Under the pieces are notes generated by a model. That model ran no database searches. It was not told the DNA's origin and saw nothing but the letters and a program-made list of their open reading frames with translations. A stretch of 64,000 bases of DNA, taken from Hydractinia symbiolongicarpus (Eukaryota > Cnidaria > Hydrozoa > Anthoathecata > Hydractiniidae). Numbering within the stretch: the first letter of the stretch is position 1; every line of letters starts with the position of its first letter. The stretch covers positions 21,018,501 through 21,082,500 of the forward strand of contig NC_079880.1 of assembly GCF_029227915.1 (NCBI RefSeq), in the 5' to 3' direction. This document shows, in pieces, positions 11,172-22,700 of the stretch. A program made the translations under genes and the position numbers.

Positions 11172-12965
11172 TATTATCTCCCACCCATGCATATAAATAA
11201 TCTAGACAAGGCTCGTAAAGACAGATGGTAGCTACCTAGTTCTCAATAGAAAAAAACAACAACAAACACGTTTGCTAGCCCAGTGGGTATTTTTGGTAAA
11301 AGGAAAGGTCGTTTTCAGTTTTAATATTCAAGTTATGTCTTCTAAATTTGTTTTAAGATGAATAGTACGATGCAAGTAGTTGTACAGATAACTTGAGTTG
11401 AATAAAATAGGGGTATGTTATTTTTACATAACTGTAAAAAGGTCCTAAAAAGGGAAAAAGGGGAGTGTTTGGTTTGGATTGACACACTCACCACGCACTT
11501 CGTGTTCAGATTCGATTCTTATTATACCAGCATTCAACTGGATGAAGGTCATATTTTTAATTTTAGGATTTTACAACAGGATTCCTCAATTCTTTATAAG
11601 TAGTAATACTGAGGTATCCAGTTAATTGTTTACTATGCTGTATTGAAGCGCGAATTGAAGGAATATTCAAAAAAATCCTGCTGTCTCGTTCTGTTGTTGG
11701 AGCGTTTTTTGTATTCTAGCTAGCTAGCTTTTTGCCTAACTAGGTAGTCCTTCCAATTTATATTTAGATGGCTAGTTACACTTGCAAGCTTCATATATAG
11801 TCTCAACTCCAGCTTTGGAGGGCTGAAGAATATGTGCTAGCTCTGTAACTCTAACTTTAAGGCAAAAATCATCCTCACGTAAATTCTTAGGATATTCTCT
11901 TAAATAGCGCAAGATCTGAGAATTAATTTTCTCATATATGGTTCTCAATGTTTATTCTCTTAAATTTTTCAATATCCGCGAATTTTTATTTCTCTCCGTT
12001 TAAATCTTACTTCGAAAATTTTATATTTTGTTATTTTTGTTTTACACAGGTCTCTCTTTGATAACAGTAACATTTACATATATCTTGTATATATTATACT
12101 GACGTAGATAAACCTGTATAAAGATGAATAATAATAATAATAAAAAGCTGGTGTAAAAAATCAACCCCAAGGTGCTGTTTTACTCAACTGACATACAGAT
12201 AACTAGATATTGTGGGGGAAATACATTTTACATTAATGACTAACTCGTCAAGTGTCATAAAGTTTGGAAGCACATAAAAGAAACTATCCAAGAAAATTAG
12301 ACAGTTCTACAGTTTTACCTATGATAAAGGGAGGGTGGGGAGGGTGTTTAATCTGAAGGGTCCTTGTTTTTAATTAAAATTTAATTATTTCGAATATATA
12401 TTTCTTTTAATAATAAAACTAAAAAGAGCCAGTGTGAAAGCACTTTCCCTATATGTGTTTTAAAAAATGTAATCCCTTAAGTATGGTTTTAAAAATACAT
12501 GTTCACCACCACTGGAATTCAAAACAAATTTCAAAACAAACGTGATGACCACGCTTATCCACGATTGTTTTGAAAATAACCTGCTTCCAATTGTCAGGTT
12601 CAAAAACATTATTCTGGCCTTGGTATTGTCATCTTTTAAACAAAATAAAAAAAAAAGTAAGAAAAAGATAAAAATCTTTATCTTAATATCAGAATATTAT
12701 TATAAGTAATAATATTCATCAGTGTTGACATTATTAGCTGCTGTGTAGCATCCAATCATTTAATTTGATATAACTATTGTTTGTTCCACATGTAGTTATA
12801 CAAGATTGATATTAATGATTTCACTTATAAGTTGAAATTTCTGGCTATGAATATTGCTAGAACTTATACTACGTTTGTTCTCTGTCAATGTACAGGGACA
12901 AATGAATTTTGTTATATACTAAAGGAATCCAAGGGTACTTTTACAAGTTAGACTTCCCTAAAAAA
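11172..12965. other. Intergenic DNA, no gene seen
   Basis: AT-rich. It contains GCTAGCTAGCTAGC-like runs near 11720 and a (AAT)n run at 12127-12143 after AACCTGTATAAAGATG, which looks like the 3' tail of a SINE or LINE. The 62-codon frame at 11415 is not supported as a gene. Confidence 0.4.
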
Positions 12966-12967
12966 TT

Positions 12968-13187
12968 TGCATAATGTCCACTTTTTGTTAAAACTATGTG
13001 ACTCCAGATATAGCTTTTTAAATAATTTGTTTTTTCTTGCTGCAGTGACCGCTATTACGACCTTCTTCTTCGTTAAAATTTTCAACACAAAAGAGGGTCA
13101 AAACGGCAGTTAACCGACAAGACAGTTAAGCAATAAATATTTAAAAAGCAATATCTGGAGTTACATGAACATAAAGTGGATATGTTA
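12968..13187. repeat. Imperfect 45-bp inverted repeat
   Basis: About 12970-13024 and 13137-13187 are inverted copies sharing, for example, TATCTGGAGT and the flanking TTTAAAAAGC and AAAGTGGA. About 110 bases lie between them. It looks like a short fold-back element next to the larger element at 13314. Confidence 0.6.
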
Positions 13188-13684
13188 TTGAGAATTTTTC
13201 ATGCAAATCTTTCAGGTAAGTCCAACTTGTAAAGACACCTCGGGAACCCTTAAACTTTTTGAAATTTCTAATTTTTATAATTTGAGAAGTTTCGTCAAAT
13301 GAAAAAAAACCTACAGTACTGGAATCAGGACACCTAACATCGTGAGTGCGTATCATGCGTGACACGAATGATCCGCGGTGAATTGGAATAACATTAAAAA
13401 TATTAAACAATAGATGTGTATAGCTAATCTTGTCTTTTTGTTTTTGTTTTTTTTACATTTAAAAATTCTTTTGCATCTCATGTTTTTATTAGAAATTGGA
13501 TTTTAGAAATAAGGTGACTCCAACTTAATTACTTGTTCTACGCGCAAAGTTGATGCATAATGCACGCATTTTATATTTATTAGTTGCGAAGGAAAAATAA
13601 TAATAATTTGTCTCATTAAAAAAATGTAACTAGTACTCAAGGTGAAGAGATAAAAATACTTGCATGTTAAAAAACTTGTTTTCA

Positions 13685-13995
13685 AAAGTTATGCAGCATG
13701 TTTCTTTTGTGTTGTTTTGAAAGCTATACAGCAAGAATTATTCTTGTGCTATTTCAAAAGTTATACAGAATATACCTGCCTTGTTTTGATAGGCTGTTTC
13801 GAAATTTATACAGCAAGTTATTATTTTCCCATTTAAAATAATAAAACACAAAATTTATTTTAATAAAAAAGTTAAGCGTTCTTTTAATGTTTTTTGCGCA
13901 GAAAATTAATATTTAAGTGCAAAAAAGTTTCACGGACTATAGTTTAGTCTTTCGCAACATTAAAATTATTTATTTATTTCATAACAGAGGAGGGT
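13685..13995. repeat. Dispersed repeat, copy 1 (copy 2 at 21710-22000)
   Basis: Contains several iterations of TTTTGAAAG.TATACAGCAAG and then AAGTT(A/C)..TTCTTTTAATGTTTTT. The same succession occurs at 21710-22000 in SYCP2 intron 1. Non-coding. Confidence 0.65.
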
Positions 13996-14263
13996 GTTAC
14001 GACATGCGTATTTTACGTTGTTTTAATTATTTTTCTAATATCATTGAAAAAGATTTATGATATTATTTATTTTTCCTAAATGATATCGTCTAAGAAATTT
14101 AAGATTTTAGCAAGCAGCGTAATTTTAAACCTATATTAATCATAACGAAGGAGGGTGTTACAACATTCATACAGTACAGTCTGAATGCAGTCTACCACGT
14201 ACACGCTAATATCACACCTTTGCGTGGAGGACAATATTCGTTTGTCTTTTGTTAAAAAACAAT

Positions 14264-15350
14264 GCGCTTTTTGTTTATACACTTTTAAAATGCAATCTTA
14301 AAACACATTTCTATCGCCGCTTTTCGTTTTTAAATTTTTAAAATGCGATTTAAAAAACATTTCTATCGTCATCATCATCATCATTCTCGGCTTAACGTCC
14401 GTTTTCCATGCTAGCATGGGTTGGACGGGGTATATTAATGACCCTCTTCCAATCTGATCTAGACTGTGTTAGATCTAAACTCAACTTCCTCTGTATCAAG
14501 TCTGTCCTTATAACCTCCTGCCAAGTCTTTCTCGGTCTGCCTCTGGGATTTGCCCCAGGAACTATCAAGTCTCTACACTTTCTTACCCGATTATCCTCCT
14601 CCATTCTTTCCAAGTGCCACAGCCAATTCAATCTTCTTATCTGGATAACATCTTTAATTCTACGGAGACTTAGCCTGCTTCTTAGCTCATCTGAACTCTT
14701 TCTGTCTCTCAGGCTGGCGTTACACATCCACCTAACCATTCTCATATCATTCCTTTCTAAACGGTCAAGATCTTTCTGCTTCACTGCCCATATCTCACTA
14801 CCGTACAACATAACACTTCTTACACAGGCCTCATACAACCTACCTTTTACCTCAATTGACAGGACTCTGCTAGTCAACAAAGGAAGTAACTCTCTGAACT
14901 TTTTCCAAGCAAGTAACACTTCTTCCAACACCCCCTTCACTGCCCAACATATCACCTAAGTAACAGAAGTTCTCAACTATCTCTAACGAGCCACTGTTGT
15001 ACATCATTAAAGCTGGAAATACTTCATTCTCTATAATCTCACCTTTGCAACGCTTGCATACAAACTGAATGTCAGCTCTTAACCTTCCACTCGCTTTTCG
15101 TTTAAAAATTTTTAAAATGCAATATAAAAAACATTTCTATCGCCGCTTTTCGTTTATAAACTTTTAAAATGCGATCTAAAAAACATTTCTATCGCCCCTT
15201 TTTGTTTATAAACTTTTAAAATGCGATCTAAAAAACCATTTCTATCGCCGCTTTTTATTTTTAAACTGTTAAAATGTGATCTAAAAAACATTTCTATCGC
15301 CGCTTTTTTCCGTTTTTAAACTTTTAAAATGCAATCTTAAAAAAACATTT
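14264..15350. repeat. 52-bp tandem array split by a LINE insertion
   Basis: Units contain TTTAAAATGCGATCTAAAAA then ACATTTCTATCGCCGC. Spacing of CTATCG is 52, 52, 53 and 52 bases. About two units lie at 14264-14368 and five at 15088-15350; the LINE fragment sits between them. Confidence 0.85.
14369..15087 (-). mobile_element. 5'-truncated non-LTR retrotransposon, C-terminal end of reverse transcriptase ORF
   Basis: On the minus strand, 14955-14392 encodes the typical end of a LINE polyprotein: SMLYG-type VMLYGSEIWAVK, DMRMVRWMC, RRLNWLWHLERM, PRGRPRKTW, then DLTQSRSDWKR. Upstream (about 15060-14955) the same protein continues in another frame (FVCKRCKGEI ... ENFCYLGDMLGSEGG), so there is at least one frameshift. 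The 3' end has a short hairpin around CCATGCTAGCATGG and an (ATG)n tail ending at 14369, and the 5' end is truncated, as expected for target-primed insertion. It interrupts the 52-bp tandem array. Inactive fragment. Confidence 0.85.
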
Positions 15351-15679
15351 CATGACATTAATTACGTGATTTTTACAATGTTTAAAGATGTATCATGACG
15401 GTCGCGATATGGATCGTGAAAGTCACGATGGATCGCGACCTTCACAATGTTAAAAAATTTTACTATCGCGACAGCATCGTGAATCGTGCGCAGCCCGCAT
15501 GATACGTGATCCACGATGTTTGGTGTCCTGATTCCAGTACTGTATTGCAGGCCTGGTCATGAATGGCATGCGATTGCACGTGCACACCTCGTCACACGCC
15601 TAAAATAAACTTGGAAGTGTGATGTATCACATGCCTCGGGGGCTGTGTGGAAAGCGATGCACAAAATAGAAAATCAACA

Positions 15680-15817
15680 GTTTGATTTTCGATGTTAAAA
15701 TAAAAATTCTTTGCAGTTGATAAGAAATTGAATTTATGCCATTTTCAGGTTTGATTTTCGATGTTAAAATAAAAATTCTTTGCAGTTGATAAGAAATTGA
15801 ATTTGTACCATTTTCAG
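15680..15817. repeat. 69-bp perfect-register tandem duplication
   Basis: 15680-15748 and 15749-15817 are nearly identical (two differences in the segment before CCATTTTCAG). Both end in TTTTCAG. Recent duplication inside the 1.03-kb element. Confidence 0.9.
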
Positions 15818-16286
15818 GTTATGCATGTCACACGAACAAAAGAATGTTGGTTCGTCGAAGCGAACTCTCTATTTTGTAATTATATATTTTTAACATTTGT
15901 AATTTACAGAAAAAATGATCTACTTGACCAGTCAAATCCCCTTTGTCGAGTCCCTGTGACAGAAATCCCTTTTAACAGTTTTTATCTGCAATTAAATTCA
16001 TGATATAATGTCTGTTCCACCTGTAGGTGCAGTTTTGTAGACTTGCTTCAGCCGTGATCCTTTGGCGTTCACCTCTGAATTAGATAAGAACCGTAGGCTG
16101 GTTTTCTTGTGTAAAACCTGGTTACCAATGACGAAGGGGCCAGGCAATAGAGATTCATGTCTAGGTAGTCTTTTAACTAAGTCTGGAGTTGCTAGAATTA
16201 GCTAGGATGGTCAGGTTGGCTATAAATAGCCTGCTCCTGGATTAAAAGGACCAGAAAACTATTCAATAATTCTGAGATCTGAACAA

Positions 16287-16448
16287 ATGGAAGTGTTCGA
16301 CCAAGACAGAAATCTATCAGCCGTTTTGTCTGACGAAGGTTCAAATAGAGCTATGGATATGTTCAACCAAACTGGAAATGTTGCAGAGATTTTGTCTGAC
16401 GAGTCTCCAAAAATTATTTTGAGGGCTGCCTCCAAAGAAGTTTTTTAG
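16287..16448 (+). CDS. Small ORF (53 aa) with internal repeat inside a mobile element
   Basis: ATG at 16287 to TAG at 16446-16448. The translation contains two related halves, VFDQDRNLSAVLSDE and MFNQTGNVAEILSDE, each with the pattern F-(D/N)-Q-x-x-N-x-x-x-(V/I)-L-S-D-E. The repetition argues for past coding or exapted coding capacity. It may be an exon of a longer element-encoded protein, but no partner exon was identified. Product unknown; it could be non-coding. Confidence 0.3.
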   Translation: MEVFDQDRNLSAVLSDEGSNRAMDMFNQTGNVAEILSDESPKIILRAASKEVF

Positions 16449-16738
16449 GAATCACATGCCTACTATCTTTCATTGCACCCCTCAATAGAACTCAGGTGTG
16501 CGATGTTTGTCACACGCCATAGCAACTTTAGTACTGTGACCTACCACACGCCAGTCATTTTATTCATGACCAGGCCTATATTGCACATTTTTCTCTAATA
16601 GAGAAAGATTGTAAAAAGGGTCTTGGAACTTAAGACACGAGTTTTTAAATTGTTTCAAAATGACAAAATTACCTGCACCCAATGCATTTAAATCTGATTA
16701 TTTGTTTATTCTTTTAGTTTATTAACCAAGAAAAAAAT

Positions 16739-19700
16739 ATGGAGAGACTTTTTCAGGCAGCTGAATCTGATGTATTGCATCCAGATGAACTTCTTTTCAG
16801 AGAATTAAACAAAGTTTTTACAAAGGTAGTTATAAATTACACTTCATTTGTATGTTTGAACATTAAATTTAAACAAGAAAACTTAGGCGGGTTAGATAAA
16901 CGTTGTCTCCAGGCTGATAAATGTCACCTCTTGGGCTTTTGTACTGTGTTATATTGACAGGATAGCTTTGTAATTATGCCTTCTGGAACATTTTCCACTG
17001 TATATCATACTCTCAGAACAGTCTTGGGAAATAGGTTGAGTGTATATTTGTGCTATGGAAACGTGGAGATAAAGCAAGGTTGGGGGAAGCATTTAACATT
17101 TAGTCTAAAAAACTATTTAATCCAAAAGTACAATCTTCTTTCTCCACAATAGAAGACCAGTTATTTTAAAGGAGACAAGCAAACCAAAATCTTATTTTTA
17201 AAAAACAAAAATTGTGGATAGTGCAATACCTGTTATTACAAGAGTTTGGGACAATAGTTATATGGATGGACTTTCACAACAGTGTAAGACAATAGGAATA
17301 ACAGCTATAATAGCTATAGTGGTACAAAACAAAAGATCATGTGGTGTTGACAACAGAACACTTGTACATAATCATGGCTTTATGTAAAACCACTGCAAAA
17401 TAAAAGAATTGTGCAGAGCAGTGGAAAATATTTATAAATGTATTTAAAAGCTAGAGTTGTGATGCAATAACAAAAATTACAGCATGCTATGCATAGAAGT
17501 ATATTTCTCTTGTTTTGTGTGGTGAGGATGCGTGTGTTTCCAACTTTACCCTTAAGACGTCTCTCGTGGAAACGTCACCCTCTCAACGAATTTCATGGAA
17601 ACGCCTACCGCTCAGTAACCCTTGTGGAATCACTTGCATCTCAGTAAATGTCGTGAAAAGTGACTCTCGTGAAATCACACTTACTCTCAGCAAATCTAGT
17701 GGAAGTTAATAGTTCACTGTCTACTGACTTTCTTTGTTTCCAGATAAACTCATATAGGAAGTATGTTGTGTGTGTGCTATTTATGAACTGAAGGTCAGGA
17801 CATCATTAAGTTGTATATCGCAGAGGTCGCCAGTGACATGCTTTAAAAATGCTTGTCATGGGCACAGTTCAACATGAAGCAGAACTGTACAGGAGACTCA
17901 ATCGATTGCAGAACATCTCTCTTCACATAACTAAGGGCAGGACTGACTTATTGCCTGCTGTGTCGTGTGGGGCAGAGAAGTTCTTCCATATACAGTTTTT
18001 TTTATTATTATACGAATCGAATGGTACCATGGTATTTCTTGTAACATGTCAACAGGTGCAATAGAAATACACACGCATATACGCGCATGTTTTTAAAACT
18101 TGGACAAAATAAAAATTAATTCTTTGTTAATTTTTTTTTCATTGATGTTGAAAATGAGTTGTTGCTTTTTAAAAATTTCACAAAATTACATCAGCAATTT
18201 TTTTGCTAATGCATCTACAGCATCTTCGTATTTAAAGTCCTGAGGTATAAAAGGATGTTGGCCTTATATTATAGAGCTTAAAAAGTTAGCTAACAAGTCT
18301 TTTTAAATTTTTTAAGAAGCTCTTTTCGTTCTCAACATATTCACATTTAAAGGTTACCTCCCGTGAAAAAATTTCAGATTTAATTATCCTGCATGAATTA
18401 TGATGTCATATTTCAGTAATAGCAAATTTAGACATTTTCTTTCATCAGTAATTTTAGACCTGTTAAGGAATGTGCATTCAAACTTTATCAATGCATAGAT
18501 ATTATAAAGGTTAATTGATTAACATAATTTTTTTGCCAAAATGACACTCGCTAGCTCGTCCCAAGCCTCTTAATTTTTTGCTGACAACTCAATAACTCCG
18601 GATCTGCAACTTGGTTTGCAATCAAATTTTGTGGGTAAACTTGTATAAGCCCTATATGCAGTGCCTTAAGAGCCTTGGGTAAGGAGAACACTAGTGGTCA
18701 TGCCCTGTGACCATTAATTACACTGGCTTGTATTTGGATAAACATTGGGTTTCTACTGACATTAATGTACATAAAAACAAAAATTAAATATTAAAAAGGG
18801 GTGGGTGGGTGAGCAGACCAAACTGTCAACAATGAATGATAGGGGGAACTAGTTGACTTTAGCTGCTTCTATTTATTGACTATGACAGTTAAGGTAGGCG
18901 ACGCAATCTGGGAGCCTGGATCTACCACAGTTTTGGGCAGCACCTTTAGAGCCTTAGATAAGGAGAACACTAGTGTCCATGCCCTGTTACCACCCCTTAC
19001 ACTGGCTTGTACTTGGATAAACAATGGACTTCTACTGACACTAGAGTACTGGATGCTATAGTTAGGCCTCTGAGCAGGTATAAGTGCTAGCTTCAGCAAC
19101 AGCAATTAAATGTAGGTTCACCGCCATATAGTTACATAAAGCTATGTAGTTATCATGAAGATGCAAGAAAAATCAACATTTTTGTAAGTATAACAGTCAC
19201 TATGGACTTCAACATCATTTCCTACTTCAACATATTTAATATGAAAGTTGATATTACATGCAATTCTTTAATACAGACAAAGTTGATGCCTTTCAAATCT
19301 GATAAAATAACATTTTTATAAATAGTTTAATTAGTTTATTTAACATTTGTTAAGATATAAAATTATTTTATCACTCTTCATAAATTTATTCATCTTTCTA
19401 TTCTATATATATGTACTTATACGCCAATTAGTGTGCTGAGTTCGAATAACATTATGACATTTATATTTCTCTCAAATCTAATTTAGTTGTCATATTAAAT
19501 AAAATATAAATGACTACATGACATATTTTGCTGACTGGCTTTGTGCTACACCAGAAGACACAATCTTTATTTACAACGTGGCTTTGTGCCATGTTTGAAG
19601 ATATAACATAGTGTGTTCTAGCACAAATGTGATGCATTGGTTGTACGTACCTAAGATAATAAGCTTGAATTAGTATCAAATATTTAATAACATATCTGCT

Positions 19701-22700
19701 GAGAACATTCCAGTAGCAAAAAATCCAAAATTATTACTAAATATTGAAATGACAATAAAAAAAAGAATATGATAGCAAAAAATAGACATTTTCACAAGCT
19801 AGGGAGTGCTAGGATAAGGCAACCTATTTTCAGAATTAGTTTAACTGCATCATAGTCCTCAAAATAAATTGATACAGCATAATTATAAATCATTAAAGGT
19901 GTAATTAACAATTAAATTAATTAACCTAATGTTTAAATCTTTAAATACCAGTTAAAATCTTGCTGCCGATGAATTGCCTCCAGTAGTTAGTATAGAAAGT
20001 TGTAATACAAGAATGTTGACTTTCATCAGCACTTACTAAATGTCAATACTGAACAATAATGACATTATTCTAGGCAACTTTAACATCAACACTTTGGCTC
20101 GTATTGCAGGTTTTGTCTAAATATACACAAATTGTTACTGAACTTACACAGATTTCCAGGTTTCCAGGTCTTTGTTGGACCATGTTTACATCCAGAAACA
20201 ATTGTATGAATAATTATAATTATGAATAATTATGCTGTATCAATTTATTTTGATGTGGGTTAAATAAAAGATGTTGGCAACTGTTCTGCAGCAGCGATCT
20301 ACATGTGATCAGAAAAATTGACCAGATTATTATTTGTATGAGCATTTAAAAATCGAAATTGTATGAATCTGTATATTGAACCCTAATATATGAGTTCCAT
20401 ATCACTGTCTAACAGGAATCCACCTAGGAAAAAGGACAATGGCAAAATAGGTTGTTTTAGGTGTTTTGCTGATGTCAGCAGTGCATATACAAAAAATATT
20501 TCTGCGTTTTGGTAGATAAAATTCTTAAATCCTTATCTTCTTAGGCGTTGTAAAAAACATCCTATGATCCTATACGTTATTTTGATCAGCGTTTCAAGCT
20601 CCTCACAATAGATGCTACTGGTTCTAAGATTCTAAGAATAATTTTTATGTGTATGAATAGGACACTGCTGACATCATCAAAATTCAAGTGTTGTTCTCTT
20701 TTCCATTGTTCTTTTGCCTAAGTGAATTTTTATACAGGCCTTATCTGATCTTATTTAGCCGAGTATTTATTTAAACTTTGCAATTACAGTGACTTGTTAA
20801 AGATTCAAATTATGAGCTTCTGTTACTTGATGGTACGTTAGATGGTGAAGCAGGTATTGTTATCCAGATGAAAAGTTGAAAGTGGTGGGGACATTTGGAA
20901 ACTAATGGCGGAGGATAATTTGGTAAGAAAATGAAGAGTTCCTGTGGAAAAGCTAAGATTGAGACCAAATAAGACTTCGCAGAAGGTAATAGGGACAGAC
21001 TTTATGCAGAAAAAATTCAGTTTAGAACTAACACAGTCTAGATTAGATTAATGACGGTGACAGTAGTGGTGACGAATGCTACCAAAACCACGTTTCAAGA
21101 TGCCCTAGTCATAAGGAGTGAGGCGATCAAAACTATCATTCCACTGATAAAAAGATTGTTTCTCATCTTGTCTTACCAACAACGACATATTTCAAAGTAT
21201 GATGTGGGTGGATCCACAAAACTAGGAAGAAGATCAAACCAAAAATGGAGTAAGAGCAATATAGACATTGTTCACCAAATTCAAAATCACTACCTGAAGG
21301 AGCCGGTTTTGAGAAAGACAAAGTATTTAATGAATGGAAGGCTGTACAAACATTAGAAAAAACGCAATACAAAGCTTTTAAGGATACGATTCTTGAGGAA
21401 TCAAAAGAAATATCCAAACATTTTAATGCTGGTTGAGCACGTAATATGTATGTCTTCCTCAAACAGTGCTGTCAGAGTTTTTAGCACTTTAACAACTTTT
21501 GCTTTCGGATCGACGTTTGAGTATGAAGACGTCATGATAACGCCAGAAAACAACACTATTTAGATGGAGACAGAGAAAGAGGAAATACTCGAAGCTGCAG
21601 TGGAAAAGCACATGTCGAAACGAAGGACAACAAAACTTGCACATAACTCCCCAGAGAAAACACCCCGAGTTACAGTAGCAATCTCTGATGAAAGTCACTT
21701 GCTTGTTTTTAAGAGTGATGCAGCAAGTCGTTTGTGTTGTTTGAAAATTATACAGAGTGTACTAATGATGTTTTGAAAGTTATACAGCAAGTTATAATTG
21801 CGCTGTTTAGATATTGATAGCAAATTATTCTCCTCCCACCTGAAATTAAATGTTAAAAAATTCAGTTTTCTTTTAATGTTTTTGCACATTCTTATAAGAA
21901 AATCTAAATGTAGGTACCAAATCTTTATACAGACTAGAGTTTAGTTTCTGTCTTCTCTATTTTAGCAAAAGCAGCTAATTTTGTTATGAATCTAATATTT
22001 TTCGCTTGCAGCCCTTTTTTGTTTGAGTTAAAAAAAGTACTATTATAACGCACCGCACATTTTAGTTTCTTCGCAACAAATTACCTGCTTTTTAAAACAT
22101 GGCAAAATTAGTGTTGCTGTATGTGAGTTCTATGTTTACTTGAGAGAAAAAAATAGAACAAAATTGAGCACACGCCATCGCACGCCATTGAAAATTATGC
22201 CATGCGAACATCGCACACCTTAGATGGTTAAAAAGAATCATGACGTGCGAAGCTCGCACGCCAGCATTTTTCTTTCTGACGAGGCCTAATGATTGCTTGC
22301 ACAAAGATACGTGAAATACGTTACACCTGTATTTCTATCTTTAAAATTTAATTATTTTTCTAAATTGTGCTGTTATTTTTTGTCCACATACGACGTTTTC
22401 TTGAAATTGTAGTTGCTGAAGTAATAACTGCAACAGCAGCGAGTTCAATTTCGTGTTTGCTCTCTGAAAAAATTTTTCAAAAAAATATATCAAAAATCTT
22501 TTTTTGTATCACTATCACCTGTCAAGTTTCCATTTTATTTTAATACTCAATATAAATTGACAAATTGAATGCGATTAATTAGATCGTGCATCATCGCCTT
22601 AGACGAAAATAAAATGTTAGTATGATTTTGTCTGCCAAAATTATGTAACTTTTTGTATGTTTAGGATGCAATTGTTGAAAGTAAAATAAAGAACATTACG

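Larger units (their letters stand above)
13314..15542. mobile_element. 2.2-kb TIR element with TA target duplications, carrying tandem repeats and a LINE insertion
   Basis: Terminal inverted repeats of roughly 45 bases begin CAGTACTGGAATCAGGACAC on each side (left 13314-13360, right about 15496-15542 on the other strand). They are followed inward by a shared AACATCGTG and ATCATGCG. Both ends are flanked by TA (13312-13313 and 15543-15544), the target duplication of Tc1/mariner-type elements. No transposase was found, so it is non-autonomous. Inside are a segment repeated elsewhere (13685-13990), a 52-bp tandem array, and a LINE fragment inserted into that array. Confidence 0.75.
15549..16577. 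mobile_element. 1.03-kb TIR element with 9-bp target duplication
   Basis: AGGCCTGGTCATGAAT at 15549-15564 is matched in inverted form at 16562-16577. Flanks are TGTATTGCA (15541-15549) and TATATTGCA (16577-16585), 8 of 9 identical, suggesting an 8-9 bp target duplication as in hAT-like elements. Subterminal CACACGCC motifs repeat inside both ends. It abuts the right end of the 13314-15542 element. No transposase is visible; it holds a 69-bp tandem duplication and a 53-codon frame with an internal repeat. Confidence 0.7.

Noticed and set aside
14408-14959. 183-codon plus-strand frame
   Set aside because: Shadow of the LINE reverse-transcriptase frame on the minus strand.
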